Assembly: GCF_001653235.2 (NCBI RefSeq)
Contig: NC_035795.1
Location: forward strand, 1,488,001-1,552,000
Reading direction: 5' to 3'
Source: Pochonia chlamydosporia 170
Taxonomy: Eukaryota; Ascomycota; Sordariomycetes; Hypocreales; Clavicipitaceae
DNA: 64,000 bases
Below are positions 35,471 through 47,322 of this stretch, in pieces (positions within the stretch are counted from its first letter, which is position 1; every line of letters begins with the position of its first letter). Under the pieces are notes generated by a model. It made no database searches, was not told the DNA's origin, and saw only the letters and a list, made by a program, of their open reading frames with translations. The translations under genes and the position numbers were made by a program.

Positions 35471-35484
35471 ACTCCGTACGGAGT
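35471..35484. repeat. ACTCCGTACGGAGT palindrome
   Basis: A perfect 14-base inverted repeat, the fullest copy of the TACGGAGTAC/GTACTCCGTA word found repeatedly in the non-coding intervals. Confidence 0.8.
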
Positions 35485-36843
35485 ACATGGCGCAATATGA
35501 CACAATTCGGAGGTCGGCGAGGCAGGGAGACATTCAGTTTGCTTTCATGCCAACTGCTCCGTCTCCTTCAGCGTCACGGGGGCACGGGCTAATTTGCAAT
35601 CATTTCTTTGCGGTGGATGGAGGTATTTTTGCTAATGAATTCCGCTTTGCCGCGGATAATGGATCGCTGGTGGCTGCAGGATCTAAGCTGGTTGGTCCAG
35701 GGTCGTGCGGCCGCGGCCAGCCGGGTAATTTTCGCCGGCCATCATGGTCGTGAGAAGGGTGTCTGTCGGCGGTATTTCCAGTGAAAAATTCCTCAGGCTC
35801 ACGAGGCTCACAAACGCCGATTGTACCTCGGCCATTGTCCGACCTTATGGCCGATAACGGTGACGTGTATCGGCCAACTTTCCGCCCATGCAATGGGGGG
35901 GAGAGAGAGTTGTATTTGTGATGGGAGTTGGGTGAGCATTCATGTTGTTTCTTGTTGCCCAAGAAGTCTTGCCCGGGGCGGCTCTGATATCGTGATACTG
36001 GGTCGCTTGGTTTATATGTTCGACTGCCACACCGAACGGGTGCTGGCATTCAACCTATGATGGGCATGGAATGGAGCACTGGGCTTCCAAGAGCCGCAAT
36101 TGCCCCAGGGCCCCGTCCAGTGCCATCACTGGCAACCTGGACCAACACTTGATCCTCCATTGCTGTCTGGTACGCTGTAGCAGGGCTAGAAGGGATCCCA
36201 GGTGCCCCAAATCCAGCCCGTTTCTCCAATTTCTGTGGCCTCACGGGAAGACTCCACCAACCTTGGTATATTCGGGGGCCAGAAAAGCTTCTATGGGGCA
36301 TCCAGAAGCTTTTGGTGTCCCATTGAAGCGCTGGAATAGCAACATTTTGGAGGGGTTGTGGTTGATGGGGGCTGGTCCCTTGGGTCTGAAGACAGGTCCC
36401 AGGTCGAACGGTTCCACCAGGATCTGCCTTGTGGGCGGCAGCAGATGGAGTCGTCGACGGTTGACAGAGCGATTGGATGGTTTCGATGGAGTTGGATACA
36501 ATGGCGGCCATGGCCCAGGGGCAGAAATAGCACTGGAGCATGCCGTCAATCGATGGCATTTTGGTCAAGGAGAGCAAACGTTGAACATAGCCCAATTGTG
36601 ACTGACCTTGGGCAGCAGTTCCTGGCCGCAGCTTGCTGCATTCATCAGGCGACGACGAAGGTTTGCCCTGACATGCACAAACCTGACAAATTTTGACGGA
36701 GAGAACAGCGCGCGGTTAGCACGCCAAATGCGAAAAATAATCAATGTCAAGGGTTGCTGGTCAGACATGACAAAGACCTGTCATTGCTGCCAACGCCATA
36801 ATGCGAAATGCCAAATGCTGAATGCCAGTCAATCAATGCCAGT

Positions 36844-36877
36844 GCCAAACGCCAACGCCAACGCCAACGCCGCCGCC
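36844..36877. repeat. GCCAAC-type short tandem repeat
   Basis: Three to four imperfect copies of GCCAAC followed by GCC units. Confidence 0.8.
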
Positions 36878-39800
36878 CCTCCCTTCCTTTTTGGCCAAGT
36901 CCAAGGACAGCCGGACCGACCAATCGCCCAGGCCCCTTGGCTCCTCAAGTGCTGCCTGCCCACATCCCACATCCCCGTCGAGCACTGTGCGCTGCTTGAC
37001 TCGTGGATCGATCCTTGTTGTTTGGGTGCTGCACATCATCACAATCCCCGTCAGTCTTGTCCATTCAAGTGTGCCCCTCCCATCGCTTAACTGCATTCCG
37101 TTTATGGATCTTTCTTTCGTTCATACAGCAAGCTGTCCTGGCATATTGTAGGAACTGTGCAATGTGCCAGAAGTGGTATCACGGATAACCGCTACGGAAA
37201 GCCGGCGTCCTTTTGCCCTCGATATGTCATCAGCCAGCGCGCCTTACCTTGTCCAATGCCAAGGATTTGGCGGCAGCAAGTCCGCCACGAGGACAAACAG
37301 AATTTGGCACACCCCGGCCTTGGAACCTCAGGGTTGTCAAGCCGAGACCGTTCATGAGTGCGGTGAGATGGCGCAAGCAAGGGACATAGTTGGTGGCGGT
37401 TCCAAAACTGATCATCAGCTGATGGGCGAGGCTGGAGCTAAGAGTGAGGACCTCAGGGAACGCCGCTGCATTGAAGCTTTTGATTCAATTTCGACGAACT
37501 CTGGATTCGCCTGAATTCGAAAAACCACCCCCTGCACAGACTACTGCCAATACGGAGTACTGTACAGTACAGTACAAACAGCACAGAATAATAAATGGAG
37601 GACGTGTCGAGATCTTGACTCGGCAGAGTATGTATCAGATACAGCAAGCTGCGTGTAGGCGGAGCACATTATGGAGTTTTCTGAAGGTAAACCTGCATCT
37701 TCTCTAGCAATCTGGTCTGGATGGAGCTCATCTTGAATAATACGACGCTGGCCAGTCCATTCGGCAGTCCTGCCATCGGCCAGGCTTTCCGACGTGCAAG
37801 TGGAGGCCCAAACCAACCTCCATTCCATGAGGGGCAATTCTCTTATGGCTAACTGTTCAAAGAGGGCATGCAACATACTTATGATGGTAGTCATTTTATA
37901 AGGATTGATAGGTACTGGAGCTTCCCCAGCCAATGTTTGTGAAATAATAGGTGCCACATCAGGTCTTTTCTATGAGCCGTGACGCACACATGGGACACCA
38001 GCGGAATGGTCAAAACAAATAAAAGATAGGCTGGAGTTCGAAGCTGAGCTAGTATGACGGCCGACCTGCAACTACTTCTATCTTTGAGGTAATACCTACC
38101 TGCGTGAACTACTGCCAGTATTTACAGCTGGGCCTCAATAGCTACGTGTTCATGACATCCGACATCCTACCTGGCGAAGACTAGGATGACGGCGACCTTC
38201 AAGCTCGCCGGTGGAAGTGACCCGAATCAAGCCTAACAACTGAGACTTTCAAATTCAACATGTGACAACAAGGTGGAAGAATATCACCAAGGTACTGTCC
38301 TTGCCCAGGTCGTGGATAGTTAGCCCGAAGTACTGTAGTTGCAGCTCGAAATATGCCGACAGACAACCGGCCCACGCACTTTGGAACATCAAGGGCATCT
38401 TTGGGCAACGGGACAATGCAGCACATTATCTTTGCTGCACCACACGTCCTTGGCTTGATGAAGCTGACGATGCTGGACCCGCAGTATGGTAAGTCGTCAG
38501 AATCAAGAGCTCGGCGACTGAGTGAAAAGCGCAGCCATTTCTATGTATGGGCAAAGAATGGGCAAATGGTGCTGAAACCCCCCACGAGTGACTAAACTGG
38601 CATGGGTTTGGGTTCTTTGGGCAGCATCCCCTAGCTTACTTGCTGCATGGCTAGTCGGGTGGCTTAGAGGCCCTGCAATATCCAATTTGCTGGTTCATCA
38701 GGTTGTGGAATGACATCTGGATTTGTGATAATCCCAACGATCAAGCAATGTGACCACAAGAGATGGCCAATATGATGCAGGTGTCGTCGCAGTCTGTACG
38801 GAGTACTCGATATGTTTATCCTCATCTCAATCTCCCTTCGTGTGTCTGTATGGCTGCCTGAAGCATCGTCAACAATACCGTGGCATCCTTGTTGATGCGT
38901 CTTTTTGTCTGATAGCTAGTGTCTGTAAAGCTTCTATATTAGTGCTCGGCGTCAGGGAGGGTAGTCGTAGTAATATGAGAACAGACTGCTTTGTGCCCCC
39001 TTGTTTGACGCTGGGGCCGACATGATATCCGGTCTGGATCTATTAAGAAGGAAAGAAGAATCAGAAAGTACGGTGCCTAGCACATTACCGTACCGCCATG
39101 TGTTTCGCAAATCACCCTAAAGCAAAGGAAATGAAAAAAAAAAAGCACTCATCTATCTGCCTTGAGTGCATGACTATTGAGAGAGTACTGATGTCGTCGG
39201 AGCCATCGCGTCAGTGGCAGACGCGCACTGAAGGCTGCGATTCATGCGCATCGCGCGATTGGTAACCACGAGTAAGTGACCATGTACAAGCAAGGTACTG
39301 GCTTCACCGCTCTATTGGGTCGGGGGTAGGAGGTGCACTTGTGGTACCACCCAATGCGACAATGTACCTCGGACGTCTCAGACAGACCACACACCAGACA
39401 TTTTTGAGCAGGGCAAGCCAAAATGGCACTTCGTCCGACGGAGCAGAGTAAGTAATCACGTAAAATGACCAACCAGCAGAAGTTGGCCGCATACCCGAAT
39501 GGGTTGGAGGCGAAAAGTTTTCCTTTCTGTCCATGTAGAAAAGCCGAAAAAGAGGTTAAGAGGCGTGATGGACGAGTATGGAATCCGATCGGAGGTTTCG
39601 GTAGATGGCATTTGTAAGATCTGGTAGTCTTCAGCAGCACAAGAGGCAATTGCTGCAGAGGCAAAATGGCACAGTGCCGAGAAACAAGAGTAGACGTAGG
39701 GGCCTGGTGAACTTGGACAAAGTTTATTGTCGAAGTTGTCATCATTCACAGGACACTCAGTGGCCAAGCTGCTGCCTGCCATAGCGCACATCGGCGTTCT

Positions 39801-40221
39801 GCACCGGACTCGTGCACTGGAGCTTGGGGCTTGTCGCACGTTCAGGACAATTCCACAGGGGCATTTCCACTGTTATGAAGAGCGTTTCCGCTGTATTTCA
39901 GATTGAGGAGCGTGTTGGCTCCATAGTGAGGCCAGGTGGCGGCAGGTACGCGTTGCAACGAGGCCAGTTCAGACGCGGTACTCCATACTTCCCATAACCA
40001 GGAGATGGGAATCCAGAAGCTTTCTGGTAGAATAGGCATGGAAGAATAGCAGGCTAAAGTCTGGTGGGTAAAATTTCCGGTGCATGCGACGTCAAGTCTG
40101 CAAGGCTTGCCTGGCCATGCCTCACTTGGCTCTGGTCATGACTTCTGGTTGGGACTTGACAATTCCAGTTTGAAATGCTGCAACCAAGGTAGTACCAGAC
40201 AGTCTGGCACTTGACGTAAGT

Positions 40222-40245
40222 ACTGACTGACTGACTGACTGACTG
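40222..40245. repeat. (ACTG)6 microsatellite
   Basis: Six perfect copies of ACTG. Confidence 0.95.
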
Positions 40246-40379
40246 GCCAAGGCCATGGCCAAACAAGGTTGACATGGAGGTTGAGGTAGAGGGCGCGGGT
40301 GAAGGGGAGGAGGCAAGTACCCAGGTACCTTCACAGCGCGGCAACGCAGAAGCAACAAGTCACTGGTACATGGTACATG

Positions 40380-41427
40380 CCTTCCCAGTGCTCGTGTTTA
40401 CACTTGTCGCCTGGCGTCCGCGCTGGTCCTTCTACTCACACACCCTCCAGTCCTGGTCGTGCCGACTGGTCGTCTGTCCCCGTCCCTCTTTGCCGACTGT
40501 CGCTCGCTCACTCGGTCTCTGGCTGGCTGGCCGGCTGCCCTCTTCCCTTTCTCTTCCTCCCTCTTAATCTTTTTCCCTAACTCTCCTCCTACATCCCTCC
40601 GCTCGTGGCAGAAACGGTTCGTGCAGTCTTCATCACACAAGTAATAATCCCATTTTGCCGTTGCAATCGCATCGCATCTGCAATTACCAAACGCGGAGCT
40701 GCGGAATATTGGCGCGACACGCAAACAGATCCAGAGGAAAAAAATACGCCTTCGTCTCTTTTTTTTCTGGAGCCAGAACCACCCTTATCTGCTTGCGGTT
40801 CTTGAACGGATCCACTTGCCACCATCGAACAAGCATCGCAACGGTTCCGCTGCTATCCACTACACCAAAAACTCAATCAATACCTTGGCTCAAGGTTTTT
40901 TTTCCTACACACCCACTCATTTTTTTTTTTCTCAAGTCACCTTCACCACTTACATCACACACCTCCCACCATTCCGGCTCGGTTCACCCTGCGCGCGGTT
41001 TCTGTACCTGACAGTCGTCAGCCATCTGATCCTCCCAAGTCTCTTTCTCTGTCCCCCCTCCCGGAAAACTGAGTCCAGGGAAGAAGGGAAGAAAAAAAAT
41101 AAAAAAGGATCAAGACCCATTTCTCCACTCTAAACCCTCCCCCAAACATACCACACCTCCCAAGAAGGGACTTGCTTTCTCGAGCCTCATCCACCTGACC
41201 GGAACGCCGCCGTTTTGCCAACTCGCATCTTCGCGTGGGCCTCGCAGCGTTTTCTCCCACTTCGATCTTTATCCATCTAGATTCGGATCTTTGTTTTCGA
41301 ATCTCTCTCCACTTGAGGTCCTTTCGGCTGTTGTCGTCTGCCTCAATCATCATCAGAGTCACTTCGTCAACAACGACGTGCCTTCACATCACCATCCAAC
41401 GTTTAGAGACGCGTCTCGCGCTGGAGT
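40380..41427 (+). promoter_or_regulatory. Probable ~1 kb ATG-free 5' leader of the C2H2 regulator
   Basis: No plus-strand ATG occurs in any frame for 1,048 bases before the start codon, while the reverse word CAT occurs well over a dozen times. The stretch is pyrimidine-rich with poly-T and poly-A runs (near 40758, 40895, 40920, 41091). This sense-specific loss of ATG is what a long scanned leader would show. The transcription start, probably near 40.4 kb or a little downstream, is inferred. Confidence 0.6.
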
Positions 41428-44372
41428 ATGGACGGTTCTCCCTATCCGACTAATGGTATAAACGGGACCTCTGCGGCACAGACATATCCTTCTCCCACCG
41501 CGATCTCTCCGAACCAACTCCAAACAGGATCACCACTTCCTCAGACTTTGCCGCCTTTGCAGCCTCCAACCGCAGCTATGCAGCCTCTCTACGGCAGTCA
41601 CCCGCATACCCCGCGGACTCCTGGTACTCCCAACACGCCAAATTCGGCTTCGAATGTGCCTCCCTACCAGACATCGCAGCCGGCTCCTCGACCTGGTGTT
41701 TACTCCATGGCGCAAAACCCATATCCTCCTAACCAGGGATATGCCACCTCTGCGCCCATGATGCCTCAGACTACCGCGGCCATCTCTCACCCGCAGCCCA
41801 TTGCTCCCGCTCCTGTTGGTGGACGTGGACCGCCAGTCCTCCGCCCCATGCCTCCCGGTGGCATCATGGCCCAGCCTGGTGTTTCTTCTCCCTACGGACC
41901 CGGATCTCTGATGCAGGCCAACCCGGTTATGCAGGATGGAGAGCAGCCTACTCACGTTGTCGGGTCTCAGGGACGCCGCGGAATCTTGCCCAGCGCTCCA
42001 GGCCGCCCTGCGGCTCCTACTGCTGGAAATGGCACAAAGAGCACTGTCATTCCTGTCAAGGATGCGGACGGCAAGTTCCCTTGCCCTCACTGCACCAAGA
42101 CTTACCTCCATGCAAAGCATTTGAAGCGCCACCTCCTTCGCCGTAAGTTCAAACCTGACCGCAAACTCCCAGCAGATTCCTGGCCGTTTGTACCTCCGCG
42201 TTTTTGCTTTTCGCGCGACTTGCGCATACTAACTTTTGTTGATTTCTAGACACTGGCGACCGCCCTTACATGTGTGTGCTTTGCCGTGATACGTTTTCTC
42301 GAAGTGACATTTTGAAGCGCCACTTCCAAAAGTGCTCCATTCGCCGTGGAAACCCCACCGGAGCGAGCCACTTGTCCCACCCTCAGGCTCACGTTAAGAA
42401 GAACGCTCAGGCTCAGAAGGCTGCTGGCCTTGGCAACGAGGGAGACATGAACCACCTCAACGGTTTGAACAACATGCCCGGCGACGGCATGGTTCATCCC
42501 TTCGGCATGGTTCCCGTCTCTGATGGCATGAACAACATGGCCGGTCAGGACCACCTGTCTCGTTCCAGCAGCGCCAACCAGGACCGGAATAACATGGCCC
42601 CCAGCATGGGAGCTCCCCAGCCCTACGGTGCTAATGTTTCTAACTCCATGAACAACCAGCAGATGCCTAGCTACAGCATGCCCCCGGGTCAGAACGGAAT
42701 GCCCATGTATGGTGGATCTAACGGGAACCAACAATCTGGCCTCGATTGGTCTCAGATGTTCCAGGCTGGTGCGCATCAACCCCTCAACAACAATATAATT
42801 CCTCCTCCTAATCGTGGACAGACGCAGATCGCAACCAAAACCGGGCCTAATCACGATTCGGGGGCGACGGATTGCAGCTCCAGCGATTCCGTCCGCTACT
42901 CTATGTGGGGCATCCCGACGAATATCCAAAATCCTTATCCTCAACTCTCTAACCAAATACTCAATTTCCTTTACCCTCCGAATGAGGCGATTGACCCGAC
43001 CTTGACGGGCATGAACCTTTACTTCTCCCCCGATAATACTAAAGATTTCATCGATCAGTACCCAAACTTCCACGATCATGTTCCTATTCTTCACCCGAGC
43101 ACTTTTCGAGTTATGGAGGCACATCCTGGACTAGCCGCGTGCATGTGTTGCATTGGCGCATGTTACTCAAAACGGGTTGTGCTCTCTGATGTGCGGGAAA
43201 TGATGGACGCGTTATGGACGGCGATGGAGCGTGATTGCCGAATTTTCTCTGAAGAGAGCTTGCATGATGCTGATGTTGCAGAAGTCACGGAATCGACTTT
43301 GGAAGAGCTACAGGCAGTGCTGCTGACTTGTACACTTCATATTGCCAACGGGACGTCGCAACAGAGGCATCGAGCTTTAAGAATATCACCAATGATCGCT
43401 GCGCAAGCTCGTCGTTTAGGTTTGCTCGGCGTATCCGGCGACCCATCAGTCTACTCAGCACTTCATCACCCAAGGCCTGGCGGTCATCATGACCTGAAGC
43501 CTGATGAATTTGACTGGCTAGCCTGGACCGGGCAAGAGCTGCGAATTCGTCTGATGCATGCTCTTCTTATGCAAGATACCGTTCTTGAGCTGTTCTTCAA
43601 CATTCCCGCCCAGTTTGATCCTTCTGAAGTGCATCTCCCTCTCCCTTGTGACGACGCGGCTTGGAACGCGGCCAACACCAACGATTGTGCCTCAGCACTT
43701 GGACTGAGTGGGGATGACTTGGCCATGTCAGTCAATCCACGCGGTACTCGTCGTCCTGCGCAAGCAGAGTTGCACTTGGCCCGTCAAGTGCTACTCTATG
43801 ATGGCTGGCAAATCAGACAGGGAACTACGAATCATCTCGGCAAAACGCTTCTAGGAATAACAATGATTGCTATAATTCGACTTGTGCAAAGGGTTGGCAG
43901 CTTGAGCTACCTTCACGCTGAGGGCGGACTTCCTTCTATGGATTGGATCGTGCCTCAGGGCAGTGCGAACCAACCCGACAGCTTGTCTCAATTTGATGAA
44001 TCACACCATGGAATGGACCCGCGCACATTTGCCAATATTCTCTCGGCGCTTGACAAATTACAAAAAAGCTGGCATGACGACATGCCAATTCAGGGACCAA
44101 ATCATGGAGGTGTGCTCTTGCCGTCAGTGGCTCGTCATATTTTGTTGAACCCTGCGTTTGCGACGGTAGAGTCGGAAGATCAAGATGAATATGTGGTTAC
44201 ATGCAAAGCTTTGCGACAGTATTGCGCATCTCTCAAAAAGGAATCTGAAGTGGAGAAGTTGGGTGGAGCACAGGACGCCAACGCTCAGTTTGGCGAAAGG
44301 GAAGATATATTGGATTTGGCACGGATATTTGGTTCAATACCCCATGAGTCGGACGATACTGGACTTGCTTGA
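41428..44372 (+). CDS. C2H2 zinc-finger transcription factor with fungal-specific TF domain
   Basis: Predicted nuclear regulator, 945 residues, from exons 41428-42142 and 42250-44372. The N-terminal 210 residues are rich in P, Q, S and G. Finger 1 has ligands C219, C222, H235 and H239, and the intron splits the codon of H239. The TGDRPY linker follows. Finger 2 has C247, C250 and H263, with C267 in place of the last histidine (C2HC). An N/M/G-rich spacer leads to the fungal-specific domain: QYPNFHDHVPILHPSTFRVM, LAACMCCIGACYSKRV and ALRISPMIAAQARRLGLLGV near the middle, with helices to the C-terminus. C2H2 fingers joined to this domain form a known fungal regulator class, but I do not recognise the orthologue. 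It is preceded by an exceptionally long spacer and leader. Confidence 0.9.
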
Positions 44373-45155
44373 CGTCGACGTCTGAATCCGAGACACCAGC
44401 GTGTGTGTGTTATTGGAGGCAGTATGATATGACTCAACTAAAAGCATTTCAGGGTGGTGGTTGCATTTGGAGGCGTTGACTTCTTGCTTTTTTCAGTTCT
44501 TCTTTTATTCCTCTTTTTATGGTTTCTGGTTTTTGGTTGACGGGATTTATCAGTTTCCCCATAATTGGGACTTTGAGATCTGGGGTTGCGTTGCATGGCT
44601 GGCTTGTATTGCCTGCCATGTATATGCTTGTCCCGCCTGCCATACCCTTGGCAGCACCCGGCTTTTCAAATTGCATCTTTTCTTTTTTTTTTCTTTTCAT
44701 CGTTTTGTTTTTCCTGAATGATAGACCGAGGTTTGGGAGTTGTTGCTGCATTACTAGACTTCGATCAAGATAGAAAGGGCGGTGAGTCGGCTTCTGTGGT
44801 TTTCCGGCGGGCTATGACGACTTTATGGCCTGGACTGATCAATGATGTTTTCGCTGCGCTGTATCCGGCAGTTTGTGTGCACGGGGTATAGTGGTAACAG
44901 GTTGCACGCAGGACGGTTCGGATGTAGAAAATTCGTGTTTGTTTTGCTTACCGCAATACGTTTATATGTTAGACAGATGCAATGATCACGGATTTGCTGA
45001 TGATGTTTCAATCCCTTGTATGTGAATGACGAATAGGTGAATCGTTTTTTAACAGCGACTCAGCAAACTCATGCTGCTGGAGCCTGGTGCTCACATTCAG
45101 AACAAATACAGTTTACTACTCGTACTCGTCCCGGTCCGCTCACTCTGACGCTCAA
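44373..45155. other. Convergent 3' intergenic region
   Basis: 783 bases between the C2H2 regulator and the small minus-strand gene, with T-rich tracts near 44490 and 44685. No gene is evident. Confidence 0.6.
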
Positions 45156-45457
45156 TCATTTCTTATCCGACTTGTCAACCGTAGTAACTTTGGGTGCCCA
45201 CTTCCACAGCTCCTCCTTGTCCTTTTCCGAGGGGGTATAGCCAAACTTTTCTTCGGCTTGATCAGATAGGTAAAGACCAACAACGCCCCAGGCGATGATG
45301 CCAATGCCAACGCCCGCTCGCGTTTTTGGAGACAGGTTCTTGTATGCTCTACGCCAACATTAGCCGAAGTAAACGAGACAAAGCAAGTGTGTCGTGGATT
45401 TGACTAGGTGACACAATACGTCTGCGCTGCTTAACAGTGGTGGACTCACTTGAGCAT
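45156..45457 (-). CDS. 66-residue single-pass membrane protein with an 8-nt first coding exon
   Basis: The gene is built from exon 45450-45457 (ATG-CTC-AA) and exon 45156-45348, with the intron 45349-45449 (GTGAGT donor, GCGTAG acceptor). Splicing gives MLKAYKNLSPKTRAGVG, then a hydrophobic segment GIGIIAWGVVGLYLSD at about residues 18-32, then a charged tail with EEKFGYTPSEKDKEELWKWA and a stop at 45158-45156. The frame, splice sites and protein-like sequence support a real gene. The basic N-terminus and single membrane span suggest a mitochondrial or other organelle membrane protein; that is inference. I do not recognise a named family. An ATG-CCA-TAA mini-ORF (45497-45505) lies 40 bases before the start. 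Confidence 0.78.
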
Positions 45458-45969
45458 GGCTGATGGAGATGGTGGAAATACGAGATAGGATGGTTCTTAT
45501 GGCATCGTTCTACTCTGCTGGTGATTGTTAGTGTTGGCGCGTGTGGTCGCAGGAGTAGGCGTAAGGTGTATTGTGAGTTGTCTTACATTGGGGTGGTTCT
45601 GCGGGATGAGGCAGTGGTTGGAATATGAGGAGAGGGTATACGGATCGTGGGAGGTTGAAATTTGAGTTGAGAGATGCCAACATTGTTTGGGTTCAGTGGG
45701 TCTGGATGTGGTTGGTAATAAAGTACTTGCTAACAGTATTTGGTGTATCTTGGTGGTGGCTAGGATGAAGTATACTTGTGCTCACTGGGAGGCTGCCTGC
45801 TGTCAAACATCAGCTGTCTGTTTCAACTTGCTTGACTTGGAATAATCACAGTTCAGGCAGCAAAAGCTACGCATATATATGAGAAGGAAAAACTCAATGA
45901 TTCTGTTTCAACAAGGCTCCTAGGAAACTCTCCAGCGACAGGCGTACAGCCAGGCGATCAAACTGCGGT
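45458..45969. promoter_or_regulatory. Divergent promoter region, small membrane protein / F-box gene
   Basis: 512 bases between two divergent starts. On the minus strand, ATG-CCA-TAA at 45505-45497 would be a two-codon uORF for the small gene if transcribed. No distinct core promoter element was recognised. Confidence 0.5.
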
Positions 45970-47322
45970 ATGGACGTCCAACAATGCACAACAATTCACA
46001 ACCTCCCATTCGAACTCATCAGCAGCATCGCCAACCATCTCGACCTCCAAGACTTTAAAGCCTTCCGCCTCACAAGCCGTCTCATAGCCCAATCTACACG
46101 GAGCCTCCTTGCCAGCGAACACTTCAACGGACTGCTCTGGCGACCAGACGCCGCTCGTCTGTACGAGTTGTCACGGATACCAGAATGCGCAAGGAGAATA
46201 CGCTCCGTCACATTCAACTTCGCCCGTTTGAACGAGTACAAGGCCCTCCATGAGTCATTCAGCCACCTCTCCCTCGCGGAGCCGGGCTTGACTTCCGAAA
46301 TGCTCCATGGCAAGTGGGAGCAGTATTTCGAGACGCAGCGACAGATGAAGGCACTGGGTGGGTTTCGGCTAGATTTGGTGAAGAAGGCGTTGGGAGGGCT
46401 GCCGTCTTTGAAGGAGCTGACGTTGACGTGGACGCGGTGTCCGTGGAGAAGGGACACTGAGCCGTGGAGGCTGTTTAGTGCGGATGTGTCTATTCGGATG
46501 GCTAAGCGGGAGGTGTTTGATGTGCAGGACGCGGTTTTGCGAGAGCTACGGAACGCGTGGGTAAGGTTGGATACGTTGAATTTGGAGCCGATTCCGCTGA
46601 AGGGTCCGGCGGGCGAGTTGTATCCTGGTGGTGAGGCGGGATTTTCCAGTGTGGACGATGGGAGAACGGATATTTTGCAGGTGTCTGGCTTTGATTTCTT
46701 CAGGGGACTACGACGGCTGAATCTTGTGTTGCATAGAAAGTCGGAGGATGTGTTGGAGGAGGGCTTGCAGGCGGTGCTTCGGCAAACGGCCTTGAGGGAA
46801 CTGCGGTTGGAGTATCTTCCTTGGGAGAGGAACCATCCTTGTACTTTGTTCCTGGAGGGGATCTATCTGCCGGAGCTGAATGTGCTGGAAGTTAAAGGGC
46901 TGGAGGTCGGGTTACGGAATTTAGCTGTGTTTCTGGCCAGACATCGACGTACATTGAAGAAGTTGAGCCTGCGAGATATGAAGGGAATACCTCATACAGG
47001 GGAAGACGGTGACATGAGTGGAGGTTCGGGGGATACAGAAGACATGGAGCTTTGGAGAGTGAAAGGTGATAGTGGCATAGTAAGGGTGGACGTGGAAACG
47101 TGGGAGGAGCTCTTTACCATGATGCGGGAGACGCTTGTAGAGCTGGAGGACGTTGAGGTTAGGGGAGGGTTTACTGATCCACTGACTGGTAGGAAGTGTT
47201 GGTTTTATTGTGATCATCTTGGAGTACCGGGGGATGAGTGGTCGGTGTCTGCGCTTCCGTTGGAGAAGTATTTGTTGGATGGGGGTGAGATGCCAGAGTT
47301 GGTGTTTTTGAGAGAGGTGTGA
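45970..47322 (+). CDS. F-box domain protein
   Basis: Probable substrate-recognition subunit of an SCF ubiquitin ligase, or another Skp1-binding protein. Intronless, 450 residues. The F-box lies near residues 9-45: IHNLPFELISSIANHLDLQD followed by FKAFRLTSRLIAQSTRSLLA. The remainder has leucine-rich segments (PSLKELTLTW, LRRLNLVLHRK, ALRELRLEYLPWE, LKKLSLRDM) suggesting irregular LRR-like repeats. Its target is unknown. Codons change from mostly C-ending to mostly G-ending after about 46.32 kb, though the reading frame and protein character continue. Confidence 0.85.
   Translation: MDVQQCTTIHNLPFELISSIANHLDLQDFKAFRLTSRLIAQSTRSLLASEHFNGLLWRPDAARLYELSRIPECARRIRSVTFNFARLNEYKALHESFSHLSLAEPGLTSEMLHGKWEQYFETQRQMKALGGFRLDLVKKALGGLPSLKELTLTWTRCPWRRDTEPWRLFSADVSIRMAKREVFDVQDAVLRELRNAWVRLDTLNLEPIPLKGPAGELYPGGEAGFSSVDDGRTDILQVSGFDFFRGLRRLNLVLHRKSEDVLEEGLQAVLRQTALRELRLEYLPWERNHPCTLFLEGIYLPELNVLEVKGLEVGLRNLAVFLARHRRTLKKLSLRDMKGIPHTGEDGDMSGGSGDTEDMELWRVKGDSGIVRVDVETWEELFTMMRETLVELEDVEVRGGFTDPLTGRKCWFYCDHLGVPGDEWSVSALPLEKYLLDGGEMPELVFLREV

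Larger units (their letters stand above)
28090..41427. other. 13.3 kb non-coding interval upstream of the C2H2 regulator
   Basis: This is the largest gap in the window, between the divergent MRPL4 and C2H2-regulator starts. Reading frames of 60-180 residues occur on both strands but overlap each other, lack recognisable motifs and often lack an ATG. It holds six or more TACGGAGTAC-type words (29698, 33193, 35038, 35471, 37551, 38797), several short tandem repeats, a C-rich stretch at about 29400-29700, and the probable 1 kb regulator leader at its right end. No transposase, reverse transcriptase or terminal repeats were recognised. I cannot exclude non-coding RNAs or a gene made of very short exons. 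Confidence 0.6.

Noticed and set aside
36050..36601. Two antisense frames of 181 and 176 codons on opposite strands
   Set aside because: They mirror each other over GC-balanced DNA and neither has recognisable domains or splice support.
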